Assembly (NCBI RefSeq): GCF_037975245.1
Contig: NC_092578.1
Span: 9,096,359-9,160,358, forward strand
Direction of reading: 5' to 3'
From: Apostichopus japonicus
Taxonomy: Eukaryota > Echinodermata > Holothuroidea > Aspidochirotida > Stichopodidae
Length of the DNA: 64,000 bases
The notes beneath the pieces are model-generated. The model had not been told where the DNA came from and searched no databases. It worked only from the letters and a program-made list of their open reading frames with translations. Position numbers and translations under genes: made by a program. Shown here in pieces: positions 1-14,200 of this stretch; position 1 is the first letter of the stretch; the number at the start of each line of letters is the position of its first letter.

Positions 1-2115
1 ACATCCATTTTGTTTGATCTGATGAATATAAGTTTGATAAAATTTAAACTCTTGAGAAGGAAGTTCTCAAGAGTACTGAGAGAGATTGAAATTATAGCAA
101 GCAATTTTAGAACAGAGACACCTCTTGTACCATACATACTATACCTACATAGTGCATGTAAATAGTGGACCTGTGGCAGCTCTTACATTTACTAGAGCTA
201 GAGTTCACAGTTCTAGTACCACAGTACATGTACAGAATGTACCAACCAACATACTGTACTGTGGTGCACAGTAAGACCTGCAGTGCAGGAGCTTAACATC
301 TTTCATAAATTGGAAAACTATGTACACATACTCCACCTATTTACTTTGCTGTTCTCTTATCTGTCTGTATCTTAACATGCCCTTTCCTATCTGCACATTT
401 ACCTATTAACCAATGTTGGAATGTTTTAGCAATGTACTGTACATGTGCCCCTACTGTACTTCTGGGGCACTGCCCAAACAGCCCAGTAACTCCTTCATTA
501 GTTTTTTCATAGAAAGCCCACTTAACCCTTCATTTTTTTTGTTTTTTGTTTTTTTGTAGATGTCAAATTAAATCCGAAACTGACATTAAAAAAAGTTGCT
601 CACACAAGTACTGTATGTCATAACATATATGTACTATATGCCATATGAGACCAGGGGCCAAATCTTGTATTCAGCTGTGAAGGTGCTTTCAACAAGTACC
701 TGTACCTGTATGTGGAAAAAAAAAATTGACAACCTGCAATTTAGTATGTACAGTGTGCCATACAGGTATATATACTGTACTGTATACAGGTATTATGTAA
801 CTCTGTACAAATGCTTGATGATATATGGCTAGAGTTATTGGCATCAATACAGTAGTTGTGATCCATGTGTTTTTGCTATAGCTACCTATACCAAAGGAAT
901 GCATTGGTGTCATAATGAACAGTGTGTACCATCATAGAAGTACAGTATTACCCTGTCATGGGTAATACCTTCATACATACTATAGTACCATCAGAGTTAT
1001 TTACATCTCCAATAAAGCTGGTCTGTGTCTTGTGTAATTGCTTGCAACTGTGCTTGGAGGAAAGTAGCTTGATTGACCAGCAACTGTTTCTAAAACTGTC
1101 TAGCAACAAAAGAGCCACTAACTTGAGGAGTGGTTTAAATTCAGTTTTCCAAACTAAACAAATACTACGGTGGAAGTTGCTAAATTGGGTGAAAATTATA
1201 TTGAGGATATCCAATATTGAGCTGCCAAATGTATACTGTAAATTTAGCTGCTAAAATATGTTCACCCATGTGTTACTGATACCATAGAATCACATTTAAA
1301 TCATACTTCATCTTGACCATACTGTACAGTACTCCAGGAGAGTATAGTGCACTCAAATGGCTACTGCAATGTACCATATTGTAGATGTACAAACAGCTTA
1401 TTATTAAAGCAGTAACTACAGTAGGGATTAAACAGTCATGGCTGATAAGTACTGTAGCTATCAAATCCATTTCCATGCAATTTATATACATGTACCTATA
1501 ACTTATGTAACTTTATATGTATAACATATACTGTACTTCAATGCCAAATACAAAGTTTAGAAAGTTGGTTATTCAAATTCAGGACACTTCAAATGGCCCT
1601 CACTGTCCATATGTTCCTAAATTTTTATGGATTTTAGTTTTTTTTTTGGGCTCAGTGAGTCAGTGAAATATTAATCCATGAGTTTATGTATTAAGGCTTA
1701 CGTATATATGCAATATGTCTAGTAACATGCAGTCAATGGAAAGTTCTCTTAACTTAAAAGTCGTAAGTATGTGTTGTTTGCAATATATGCTAATAATACA
1801 TATCAGTACCTACATACTAACAGTAATCATGAAAGGGACATTTTGTGTAGTAGTTGTGCGAAGATGGTTTTGCCCATTGCTCGCAAACATACTGTACATC
1901 CAACCTACAGTAGGTAATTTATTGAATTATGGGAGTTCCATGTTGGATCCTGATCAAGTGTATTAAAGCAGATCTGTACAGTATGATATGTCACAACCAC
2001 CTCATGCACGCCATAGTCGCCATTGCTGTAAAGATAATTATAGCCAATTTGTTTAGGTCTCTGAGGAGTTGTTTTAGATATCACCGATACTTACTTAAAA
2101 ATTTTCATTTTGCAG
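1..2115. other. Upstream intron or 5' flank, no exon recognised
   Basis: Must contain or follow the donor of the missing first exon, but no stretch resembles a signal peptide or the FN.D...G.YFG.SV start of integrin alpha. It is unusually rich in TACTGTA/TACAGTA, with 17 by my count, including chained copies at 773-784 and 1320-1331. Confidence 0.6.
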
Positions 2116-2237
2116 TGTATTGATCGGTGCTCCTAGAGGGAATTCTGAGCATCAACGAACCCTTACAAGGCCTGGAAAAGTCTACAGGTGTAGCTCTGCT
2201 GACACAATGTGCGATCAATTGGAACTTGACACAATGG
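2116..2237 (+). CDS. Integrin alpha exon 1 (of window): propeller blade 1
   Basis: Acceptor tttgcag precedes 2116 and donor gtaag follows 2237. The first base completes a split codon, so at least one upstream coding exon exists. It reads [20 protein letters not shown] then KVYRC, the blade-1 GAPR...RPG.VYRC signature of integrin alpha chains. The two cysteines of this exon (YRC and MCDQ) match the conserved blade-1 disulfide. Confidence 0.92.
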
Positions 2238-5200
2238 GTAAGAGAATTTTGAGATTTTTATGTCATTATACTGTATATGGTTGTGATACTGTAATTCCTT
2301 CCTCACTAACCTGTCTCCCCACAACCTTAGCACCTCGTTCTACCGTGCCTAGAATGAACTGGTAATCTTTTAACACTGTGCACCCACTTTGGAATTTCAG
2401 GTGCATCTTTTACTTCTTGCTGTATACAGTACCTATAGGATAATGACATGTATTCCGACTTGGATTTCATCCCACTCGAATATCTGCCAGTCCCAATGAC
2501 ACACGGTATCGCACTGTATAAAAATATTGAGTGTATAACAGTCATTTTTTATAGGAGGAAACAAATTTCTTTCTTTGTGATTTGTAGACGAAATTTAGAG
2601 TTAGCCTACCATATAATTGCAGCATGCAATGAAGGCCTTTACTGTGCCTCATCAACAGATGATGAGTTCCTTTCTACTGTATTGGTCAAGCAACCAATAA
2701 GAATACGGGAGGACGTAGCACATTTGCCAATTTTCAAATAAGACTGTCTTTATTTTATCTTAAACATATCTTAGGAAATGAGGATATGCCAGGAAGAATA
2801 GATTTCAAAAATAACCAATGGTTGGGTGTGTCCCTCTCAACTGAAAGTAAAGATGAAGGTCTGATCTCGGTGAGTATTACTGTCATCATTAACCTGTAGA
2901 TCAGGGGATCTCGACTGCCGGCCCAGGGGCCAAGTCTTTGGAATTTTCCTTTCCATTTCTGTATTGAATTTGTGATTTATAAACAAACATTGTATGTATA
3001 TATACACTTTGAAACAATATGACATCTCTGAGTAACTTAAAGGAAACAGCCGTTACTAATATTATACAGACATCGATCTTAACAGATTACAATGAGGAAA
3101 TGCACCAGTTACCATCAAAATAAGTTGTGAAGATTTGGATAGTAACATAAAGCATGCTAAACATGTTGTTTATCATTTCATTTCTCGTGTAAGTTTCTGT
3201 GAGAGCTAGAGTACAGCATTTGTCAACTGCAATTAGAGGTAAAATTTAAAGATATAAAACAAATAATGAATTCCTTTGCTCTTCCATTCAGTTGAAAGAT
3301 TAAATATTTTCATGTATGTGGAGTTTTAACAATTGTATGTAAACTCACACATCTCCCTCCCACCCACCTCCAAGTATCATGTTTATAGAAAGAAAAAAGA
3401 GAAAAACAGAAGGAATTATCTCATTAGGATAAACATGTTTGGCATCTAGAGACTCCGCTATTTCAATCTTCAGGACATTTTGGTAGTGAGCTAGTGCCTG
3501 CAGGTAGAATGGTTAATCATGTGCGTTGATTTAGGAACTGACTTTCATACCGCCTGGATCAGTCCATTACCGTTCCTGTTTCCCTGTAAGTAAGTGGTGG
3601 GCCTTTTTGTTGCTTCCTGTCCAAACTTTGTATCATCAAGCATACTTTTGATAGTCTCATGTAACAGAGATCTCAATCTTCTACCCTACCCACGCAGGCA
3701 TGTGGACATCGATATGCCAACGACTATTTCGTTGGCAGGGAAACTGATTTTGACAAGAATGACCGCTATCCAATCGGGGTCTGTTACAACTTCAGGATAG
3801 GAATTCTTGGACTTATTGATCTTGAAAAGACGTTTCCTTGCTTGGATGGTAAGTTTGATGGCAATTTGATTAAAAAACTGTACTTCTTAACAGCTGGACT
3901 TGCTTGTGATGGGTGGGGGGGGGGGAGTGGTTGTAAATTTGGTAGAACATAGAGGTGGGTGCAGGGACTGATTTATTTGTAATGTAGCACAGCAAAATGC
4001 CATGCAAGATGGGCAAATTGCTACACAAATTGTGAAGAGTTGGTTCCCAAGTAACAGTTCCCTGATATACAGTAACATTCTGCAAGACACATGTATGTTC
4101 CAGAATAAGTAAACTATTTGAAAGCTTGTTCTACATACATACTGTCACAGCAGGTGACAACTGGGAGCTAGGGTCTTCACTCTGGTTATTTGTTCTGAAA
4201 GGTGCTTGACCAATGCACCTTAGAGTCCTAAGGCTTGCAAACACAAGCAACATTTTTTATTTTTGTCTGTCACATGATAAATCTTGACATTCAAGGTTAC
4301 TGACAATACTTTTCTATCAGCTTATCTTTAAAAATTTGTAGATTTTATGCACAGGATTTTGACAGGTCTTTGGGAATCGAGCCATCCATACATCTACACT
4401 GTACAGTATGGCATGCAGATCTCCCTAATTAGATTCATAGATTTTTGTTTTGCAGACGTCCTTAAGATAAGTCAGCTGTTAGATTAACCTACAGTAACCC
4501 TCCGACCGTTCAGGCGGAATCGATGAACTTCGGTACAAATTTTGCTTGAAATCTTTCTACCCATTGGGTTGTTACAATTTCCTTAAGAGATTGAACTTTT
4601 TGACGAGGTGAATGCCCAGAAAATCATGCCACATTTTCCGTATTTTGTGCCAGAAATTGGGGAATGTTAAGATACATTACACAGAGGTTTGTCAGGAAAT
4701 GTCTTCAGGGTATTGGTGGATCATGATCACTTTAGCTTTGGGCAAGGCTTTCTAATTTCCTTCAAATATTTTACAGCTCCCATTCTGCAATTTTTTTTGT
4801 TGCTTTTGTCGTTTGATGTCTTGCATGTACCCGGGACATCATGTTGCACTCGTTAGGCGGTCTGAAAGCAAAAGGTTCACAACAGGCCTCAATGGCCTCA
4901 TATGTAAACATGACGTATGCGGTTCAATATTGCACATACACTTGTGTGTAAATACGATGCTGATTTGCAAAGTGTGTGACTTGTGAGAACTATTGTACAG
5001 TAGGTGTGAGGGCATTGTGGACTTGAAATTGAAATTTATATGAACTCACCAGAATGGTGTAAACAGGAGGATTGAATGTATATTATCTCAAAATAACTTT
5101 GTGGATACAACGAAATTGAGTTCCCTGAACTAGAAAAACCTGTGTGATCACTCGCACAAAATCTTTTCCAGGCCTTGCGTTGCTGTCGCTTCTACAGTAT

Positions 5201-8200
5201 GTACTGCACTGTAATATCTAATATTTACATGACTCACAGCTTATGTTTTAAAGCAGTGTGATGTGCCTTGACGTCTGTGAGGTTTGCCTACGAATCTATG
5301 TTTCGAATCGCATTTCGCAATGCAGTTTGTTAGTATATTTGGTTACAGAGGAAGTTCATTTCGAATAATGAAATAGTGAGAAGAAAAGAAAAGGAAAAGA
5401 AGAATTTTCAAACATTTCAGTGTTATAGATTGATGTTTGATGATAATTGCAAAATGTATCTTGGTAAACAAAATATTCAGTCTAAATTAATTTTTATGAA
5501 AATGTCAGTGCATGTACAGAACAAAAAACAATTGGCGCTAAATTCAAAAGGCTGCTGTAACTAAAGCTCTGGTTCTCAGTTGTCCAAAGTCATGGTCCGC
5601 AGATTGTATAATAATCAGTTTGTCAGATGAAGCATGTTGCGTTAATGGCAAGTACTGTAGGAGTCATCCCTCCACTCACCTCCCTCATCTCGCCCCCCCT
5701 TCCTCCCTCCCATCCTTGCTTAATCTACCAGTACCTGTGCCCTCCCTCATCAAGACAGTTACTTCTTACAGTACCTACCTAGATCCACAGCATGCCAAGT
5801 GGCACATAAGGCTTACAAGTACCAAGCGTCTCCATCCTGTACCAGAAAACAGCTGTTTTCTGGCAAAATTTGAGTCTATGTCCAGGATTCCCAACCAGCA
5901 CTGCTACCGTTCCATTTCACACTGTGCGTGGCCATTACTGTATGTCTTCAGCCTAGCTCACCGCCTCTGTTCTTCTGGTGGTCAAGTCAGTGCTGTACTG
6001 CAGTTCCTGTATCTTCTGTACAGACAGTTGAAATTTGAAAGTATAATTTATAGCCTAAATGAAGTTGATTTTGCAAATATTTTGCAATTTTGTTTTTTGG
6101 GAAATTTTGCAAAAAAAAAAAAAAAATGCAATTAAATTGAACTGAATTTTGGGAAAGTATACATATGAACAAGTAGAGTACAGTAGTTAGGGTTACAGTA
6201 GTTAATGTTATGATATTATTTTTGTCTGTTTGTAGGTGACCAGTGGCGTGGGGACACAAGATGGCTATCTTGGTGTCAGGCTGGCCTAGACAGTGCCTTC
6301 ACAAACAAAGGGGAGATGGCTCTGTATGGTGCACCCGGAGCTTACAACAGCACAGGTGAGTATTTGAAAATGTTACCCCTGTCTTATCTCCAGCTGGATG
6401 AAGGGAAGCTTTGACTTCTGATGGGAATTTGGTTTAATTTAAGGTAATAAATGACCTCATCCAATGGAGATATTTGGCCCTCATTTTAGTATTCATAAAA
6501 TATACAGTGGATTAGTTATCATGTGTTATCAACCACACAAATGGGTATCAAAGCAGCAACGGCATTAACAGAATATGAATTTTATAAATCTTAATTATAT
6601 TACTATTATCAATACACTTATCTTTTAAAATTTCAAGATATTTGGGCTGTCGTTGAGGCATACATCCCTATCTGTCTCTTGATCCTCCCTCACAATCTCT
6701 CTCTGAGAGAGTATTCATAAATGCACATTTCCTGTAATTTTATGTAGACTAAAATGAAACAAATACAAAGAAACGGAAGCAAATCAAAGGAAGAAGGAAA
6801 AATATAAGAACAGTACTTCAAATGTAGTATTGGCATATGGGATCCTCTTCATACTAGAAGTAGTAGTACTGTAGTGGAATAAAATAGATTTGCATTATGT
6901 GATTGGGAGAAAGTAATAAGTCAATTTTGCAGCTGTGGATGAATATATTTTCTTGAAAACACAAACTGATAGGATGCTGCATGGTAATTAGATCTTCTGC
7001 AGACTGGTGGTATACATAGCTTCAACTGTAATGGATCTCATTTTGTTTACACCTAGCAGAGCTGTTAGCCTAATCTTGTGTGCCATGCGATATCTTCCGT
7101 GAGATCTCTTTGAAATGAAATGGTTCTGCCACATGAATGCAAACATTTCTACTTTCTACTACTACCACAGTAGCTTATAAATGTTGTCTATAATAAGAGG
7201 GAAGAAAAAAAAACTGTTTGGAAACATAGGAGTTAGATTAAGCTCTGCTCCAGGTGGAAAAACAGAAGTATGTGGTTTCCGGATCAACTTGTCAATTTTC
7301 AGACGAGCAGTAAAATGTCATTTTGGCGGTACTACGTATGTAGCATCTTGGAATAATGAAGTAGTAAAGGATGTCAACGTGGCTATTTTTATTATCAGCT
7401 GCTCTTGGGTTCTGTTAAGAGATGATTTGGTAAAGACTAACAATGTTTGTAGACATTAAAAAACTGATAGGTTGACATATACTGTATGGGGGAAAAAAGT
7501 CTGTGTTGCCATAAATTGAAAAACAATAGCTGCACTTCTGGAACGATGAAGAAGGAAGTCTTTGCACATCAATGTCAATCTTTGGCAATGTAGAACATAT
7601 ATATGTTTTGCTGTTAGATCTTTATGTTAAGATATTCAGCTAGCCTAACACACTATTGGTATAAGAAACACCAGGCCTAGTTACTTAGGTGCCCAACATA
7701 AGTTATTAATCACTCGAATGTACTATTGATTGGTATTCAAATGGCTGATCAATAGATATCACTATTTGTGTGTTTTGTAGAGATAAACCTTAACGACTTG
7801 GTTAATAACAAAGCTACTTTCAGTTCATCTTTACTATTCCATTGTTTTCTTCTACCTTTAGTTTACTGCCTAAGTTTGCATAGCAGGATAATAATTTTTT
7901 TTCAGCAAGTGGGCCCTAGAAATATGTCAGCATCCAAACTTAAGGCAAAGCTTACTGTCTATAAAAAGTTTTGAAGTTCTTAATTTTACAGGTTTAAAGT
8001 ATACTAGCTGTCATTAATTAAATTCCAAAAGCTTAATTTAATCAATGAACATATAACACAAAGATTTTATTCCACTGATCACAATTTTAGTTTGCAATCT
8101 ATATCTTAGGTTATAGGAATAGACATATCACTGTTACTTTCAATGTTAATGAAAGACATGAACATACTGTCAATCTACGTTGTTTTGATTTATTCCAGGA

Positions 8201-11200
8201 ACCGTTGTGTCGTATAGTACTTCATTTGAATACCCGGAGCCGGAAGTATTCACAGATGAAACAGAGTATGAAACTGACTACACTGGTGAGTATTATTTGA
8301 AGAAGATACAAAAAGAGATGAATAGAAAAAAAAGGTGTTAACTTAATTTGGTAATTGCAGAAGTGTTCAACTGCAACCTGATACATTCGTCAGCAGTATG
8401 TGGCTCTCATTGGAGATTGTTGGACTTGGAAGTGACACAGTTGGATTTTGGATGACCTATTGACTAGGAGTATAGTCAGTGAAGTCAACTTGTGCTAGAG
8501 GATGGCTGAAAGCATGAAGGTAGTTTTGATATGTTGTAAACAGTTAAAAACTAAGGGTGTGACCTGACGGATATTTCGCTAACCGTTTAACCGGATCGCC
8601 GCCGGTCGGTTAAAAGTTTAAACGCCGTTTCCCGATCGCGGCTTTTTTCGACGCACCGTCACTCGACTATTAATGAAAATAGGACATTATGAGTACAATA
8701 ATTAAGGGTTTTTTCCAACAGGTAGCAATTCAGGCAACAAGATGACGATCAATGTATTTTAATTACTAATTAGGCTCAATAATAATTGCAAACATTTCGT
8801 GTAATAATTGCTGAAAAGAATAACGCACATGATCAGTATTCGTGGTCTTCAGAAGTTCAGATCACTAAATTTATATAACTCGGCCTTCGGCAACATCGTA
8901 ACTTTTGAAAAACACAATATATTTGTCTATCTATCACAAGATTTTGTCAAGGTCGCATAATATTTGAACGACCACTAACGTTGCTCTGTTTTTGGAAGAA
9001 GGAACATTGTTTGGTTAATTTTTTAGAATTAATGTGACAATGGATAACTATCTGAGCAAAATTAGAGACGAACTGAAAACCTTGAAACCTTGATATCTCA
9101 AGGTAGGAATCATGGATACTTCTCATGCTTGGTGTGTGGATGCATCACATTTAGTACAAGACCTGTATTGTTTTTAAGTTTTTGGTGGAGGTGTGTGTAT
9201 TATCACGTACTGTAGACTGACCTGTGTTTATCATGCCATAGTGTTTTATACATCATAGAAGTGGTTAAGGACATTTATATGATAAGAGTTATTTCTGGTG
9301 TACAAGTAGAAGTCTAGTGTAATGAAGATATTGAAACCTCAATGCATTTTGCAATATGGTTAAAATATTTCATCATTTGGCAAGAAATATTCAAATTTAG
9401 ATAACAGTGTACAGTATGTGACAGGAAGTTTAAGGTATAAGGTGAACCATGTGACCTAATCTCCTTTTGTAATTTGTTTAATATGCTTATTATAAATAGT
9501 AGTAGACTTGCTACCTTGTTGGATTCTTCTTTTAAAAAGCAAAGTATTGTTTTAATGACATCTTTTTCTATTTTGATTTCTATGTATGAACTGCTCTATT
9601 AAAGTATTACTTCCTTTTCGCACTGTTTTTGTTAGGTTAATACTGTAGCTTCGCTCCATTTGCAACAGCAAGCAAATTGTCTCTGATACCTAAGCTCACT
9701 GACTCAGTAGGACATGTAAAACATCATGACCAATGAATACATAATTGTCTTCATTACAAGTGGACACAAAATCCATACAAATTTGTACCAAGCTGCATTT
9801 GAAACCAGTGAGACAATTCATGATGATTTTTTGCATCTTTTTTTCCTCCTATCTACATCCTGCATAACAATTAAAGTACAGTACCTAAACTTGCCTCAAA
9901 TTTCTTCAACTTGATGTTAAAAGCTCAGGCTTGCGCTACTTTAGGTCGCACGCAACCTCTTCATCTCTAGAATTTCTCTCTACAGCCCGTGGTCTTCCTC
10001 CTCCTTGAACCAATTTGCAGATCTTTCATTTCTCTCTTTTTGTGCTTCTTCGGAAGTGATCTTAGACCTTCATTGATCATTTAGAGATATAAACATACAA
10101 GTACATTAAGCCTCAATTTCTGTCTTTTGAAATACCCAGATATATAAAAAAGGAACCCTCTCCTTCTCGCCTCTCAACTCGATCAGGTTTTATTAACAAT
10201 TTCTCCGGCTATGTAAGACACCTCCATATTTTTCCTGCCATTAGGGGGATATACATTGACAGCTAAAAGACTCTTTATTGTAAATATTTATCTGGATTTT
10301 CTTTCCCAGGGGTGAGATTAAACCTTTTAAATGTGCCTGTATGAAAAACAAAAGTATGCTTATTTATTACATGACAGATACACTAACAGGTATCTTGTCA
10401 TATTCTGTCCTTCAGAACAACTATTTACTTAAAGCAATGAAAAAGTTTTTCTGGGGGCCAATTCTTGGACCTTGAAAATGCATTTTCCCCCTACAAAAGC
10501 TTTTAGCAATGTAATGCTGATATATTAATACTAATGCATATGGACACATCTTTGCATTTTTATACTGTTGCTATTGAAAAGGATTGTGTGGTGCAAGACA
10601 AATAATTCCCATTGGACTTGTTGAAAGTAATAACTGTGAATGCCTTTTGTTACTTTTGCATACAGTACTGTGGACATACTGGATAAGGCATGTGTATAAT
10701 GATGGGTGAAGTGGTTGGGGTGGGGGGGGGGAGTAAAGAGGGTTGCAGGGAGGGGGAAGCCAGGGGGTCTAAAAACCTAACATGTTTTAAAGTGAATCCA
10801 TCATGAGCCTCTAGAATTCTTCCTGTTTCTTTCTTTTAACTTATCCAGAAAAACTTTATACAGAAACCTTGTTTTGTACTTAATTACATACAGTAATTGC
10901 CCGAACTATAAACAACAGATAATCATAAATTATAACTCTTACTCTATATTTGGAGGCATTATCAAACCTACAGTACCGCTCACATAAAATCGGCCGTGGC
11001 ATCGTGTATCGTGACAAAATATGAGGAGACTCGAGGAGTCTATCGTGATATCGTTTCCATTACGCCTATAGCAAGTACCTAACGTGATATCGTGCGTCGC
11101 ATCGTGGTCGTAATATCGTGATAGTGTGTGCATCATTTCACTGGCACTGTATACTATCGTAATGTTATCGTTATAGCGTGAATCACGTTGCAGAACGATC

Positions 11201-14200
11201 GATCGTTTCATCGTGATTTGAAAGAATTGGGGTAGGCTTCTTCCCGCAGTAGATGAAATCATCAATTCAACGCAATGTGCAATAGATTTATTGCAAATTC
11301 TGATCAAAAAGTTCGGTGTGTCACCAAAATTAAGTGTCAATCGACATACAAGTTTCATAATCGCAAAACTAGTACGATAGGCCTAATGAACACACTGTAG
11401 GCCTACTCATCCAAACTCCTTCATACAAACCCCTTCTTTAAAAAAAAATAGCGGTCGCAAAATATTTTCAGTTCGAACAAAACATTCGTTCTGAACTTCT
11501 TGTATGCAAGAATATCAGCCTAGGCTTGAATTGTACTAGCAAATCGTCCCAAATGTTACGATAGGGTTAATATGCATTGTAACGCTGAATATAGGCCTAC
11601 AGTAGCTTTTTCACCGTCCGGGATGCATAGGGTGGCATACTTTAGTATGTTTGAACATTGTTTTCACGATCGAATTTTGCAAGATTTTCGAGAAAATTGT
11701 TTGCTTGAAGAATGTTTTTCCGCACCATACGATATGCTCAAATAAGCAGTTTCTTTTGCATAGCATCAGTAATCGATATGATCCTGATGGCAACCCGTAT
11801 TGACGCGCACATTAAAATTATACAAAATTGGTCATAACTTCTGTTAGAAGCTTTTTTTTATTTAAATGTCATAAAGTCATTTAATTGCTTTTGGCCGGAC
11901 AGTTTTGTATGGTACTGTAGCAACCTTACTTTCTGAAAATACTAGACGGTCAAGTTGATCACGAACCTCGTAGAATTTTCAAACAAGTCCAGGCATGTTT
12001 GGTTTCACCAAATCCTTCATACTATGCAACAAAAGTATATTTTTTGAATATTTATGTGGTAATACTTGAATTTTTCATTTTGTTCAAACATGTGTTTAAG
12101 CATCATGTAACGTATTAAATACACATTCGCCCAAAATGCAATGATTAGGGGTAGTCCCAGTATATTTTATGGGTTCCGGCGTGTCTACGTTCCGACAATT
12201 GTTTTTGACTCTGAAGTTCTTTTGACCAATATTTTTGACCAATATGTTTTCGGAGTTCGGACCAATTTTTTTTAAGACCCATAATTTTTTGGACCAAAAT
12301 ATTTTGATGACACAAATTGTTTTTACTCTAAAATTTTTTATGACCAATTTTCTTTCGGACAAGCACTATTTAGGTCATAAAAAACTTTGGGCCCTTTTAT
12401 TTTTTGTTTCGTAAATAAAAATTGGCGCGTCCGAAAAAAATTAGTCCCCCCAAACAAATCAGGTCAGAAAAATTGTGGGTCCAAAAAGTTGATTCCACAA
12501 AAAAAAAATTGGGTCCAAATAAAATTGAGTCCCCCCCCCAAAAAAAAAATAGGCCGGAAAAAATTTGGGTCCAAAAAGAATGAGTCCCCCCCAAAAAAAT
12601 CGGGTCCGAAAAAATTGAGTCCCCCCCAATAAATAGTTAGTGAGACAAAATTTGGGTCTAACAAACTTGATTCCACAAAGAAAATTTGGGTCCAAAAAAA
12701 TTGAGTCCCCCCCCCCCAAAAAAATAACTTAAGCCAGACAAAATTTGGGTAAAAAAAAATGAGTCCCCAAAAAAATTGGGTCCGAAAAAATTGAATCCCC
12801 CAAAAAATTAGTCAGACAGAATTTGGGTCTAACAAAAAAAATTGGGTTCAAAAAATTGTCGGAACTTAAAGAGACGTCGGAACATAGAGACGTCGGAACA
12901 TAGGGTATGTCACCCTTCTTAATACATTGAGAAATTACTAGTCAAAAATATTTTGTGAAGCAAAACCGTACGATATATTTCACAAATATTGATGCTTAGA
13001 TAAGTGCTTCCTCACAATCAACGAGCCGCCCCGAAATTCACTCCGCTTACGTAAAACTTCTATATATATATAACACGTGGAAAAACACAAGTTTTTACAC
13101 ACATAATTCCCATTGACATTGTTTACGGAACATAAGTAGGTCAACGACATTCGAACTTGGCAACTTGCCCAAGTTCATTGCACCGTGGGAACGACACAAC
13201 AAATTGTACATGATTGTACATTTTCCCGCCATCTGGACGCCCGAGTGTAACTTTTGATGTAATATGCAAATTATTAATGGTACTGTGCGGTTAAAACTTA
13301 ACCTATTGTGACACATACAAATTTTGAGAAGTTGTAGATGTTACTTTTGTATCAAATGTAAAGTACTGTATGGTACTATAATTAATAAAAGACGCTTTTC
13401 CTCAGGTGGTAGGGAAAAGGGGTATTTCGGTGAACTCGATCTCTTTGTATAGTATTTGGATACTTAAAATGACCATGTACTGTACATGCAGTTTCAATTC
13501 TATTTAGTAAGCTGTTCTTCGCATTTTTATCCTTTGTGGATCTTTATTGGAATAAATACGAAATGTATTTTTTGACGCCAGTATTTAAAGGTAAGCATTT
13601 TTTAAATTGTTGACTGAGCTTCAAAATCCATTTTCTAAAAAGTCGGTTTTAATGAAGGTTTTATCAAATATAGCTAGGGTAGGAAAATATTAATTAACCA
13701 CATTAAAGAAAGTTTTTCTATTATCCAAATAAAATACATGTTTCTCGTACTGAGATCTGAAAAAAAAACAGGCTGACGTTTTTCTTCTTTTCATGCGCTA
13801 ATACTAGTTTGGAATATGTGGCAACCTTAACAAAATAATTTTTAAGGTTAGTTAGATTTCTTGAATCCGAATAGAGACTCGGGAATCAGGAAAAGGGAGG
13901 CCCCTTGCGCGGACGATGAAGATGTTTTGTTTTTAACCGGCACTGCTTCAAAGTTGTTGGGTGGAATTTTTTTCCCTTTTCATTCTGTTCGAACCAACGA
14001 TAAATTATATAAAAACTTAACACAAGAAAGGCTTACTAGTACTTTATTATTCTTCAAAATGTTGCCAACTATTCAAAGTAACGTGGAACATAAAATCTAC
14101 AACTAACACTACTAGTAACAGAAAAGTCGCTATCCGTACGTAACGTTACTGTTGTTAAATAAAAAGTTAAACGTGTAAAGTTGTGAACTGACATCAAAAA

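Noticed and set aside
1715-1770. Possible first integrin exon ending at the donor-like gtaagt at 1765
   Set aside because: The reading (MSSNMQSMESSLNLKV) resembles neither a signal peptide nor the start of propeller blade 1.
5620-6135. 171-codon open frame in intron 3, the longest on the + strand
   Set aside because: No domain or signal recognised, it ends in an A-run, has proline/serine low complexity and sits inside an intron with consistent flanking exons.
10939-11358. 139-codon minus-strand frame at the transposon end, considered as transposase
   Set aside because: It crosses the inverted repeat and the ATCGTG array and lacks any DDE-type motif or helix-turn-helix.
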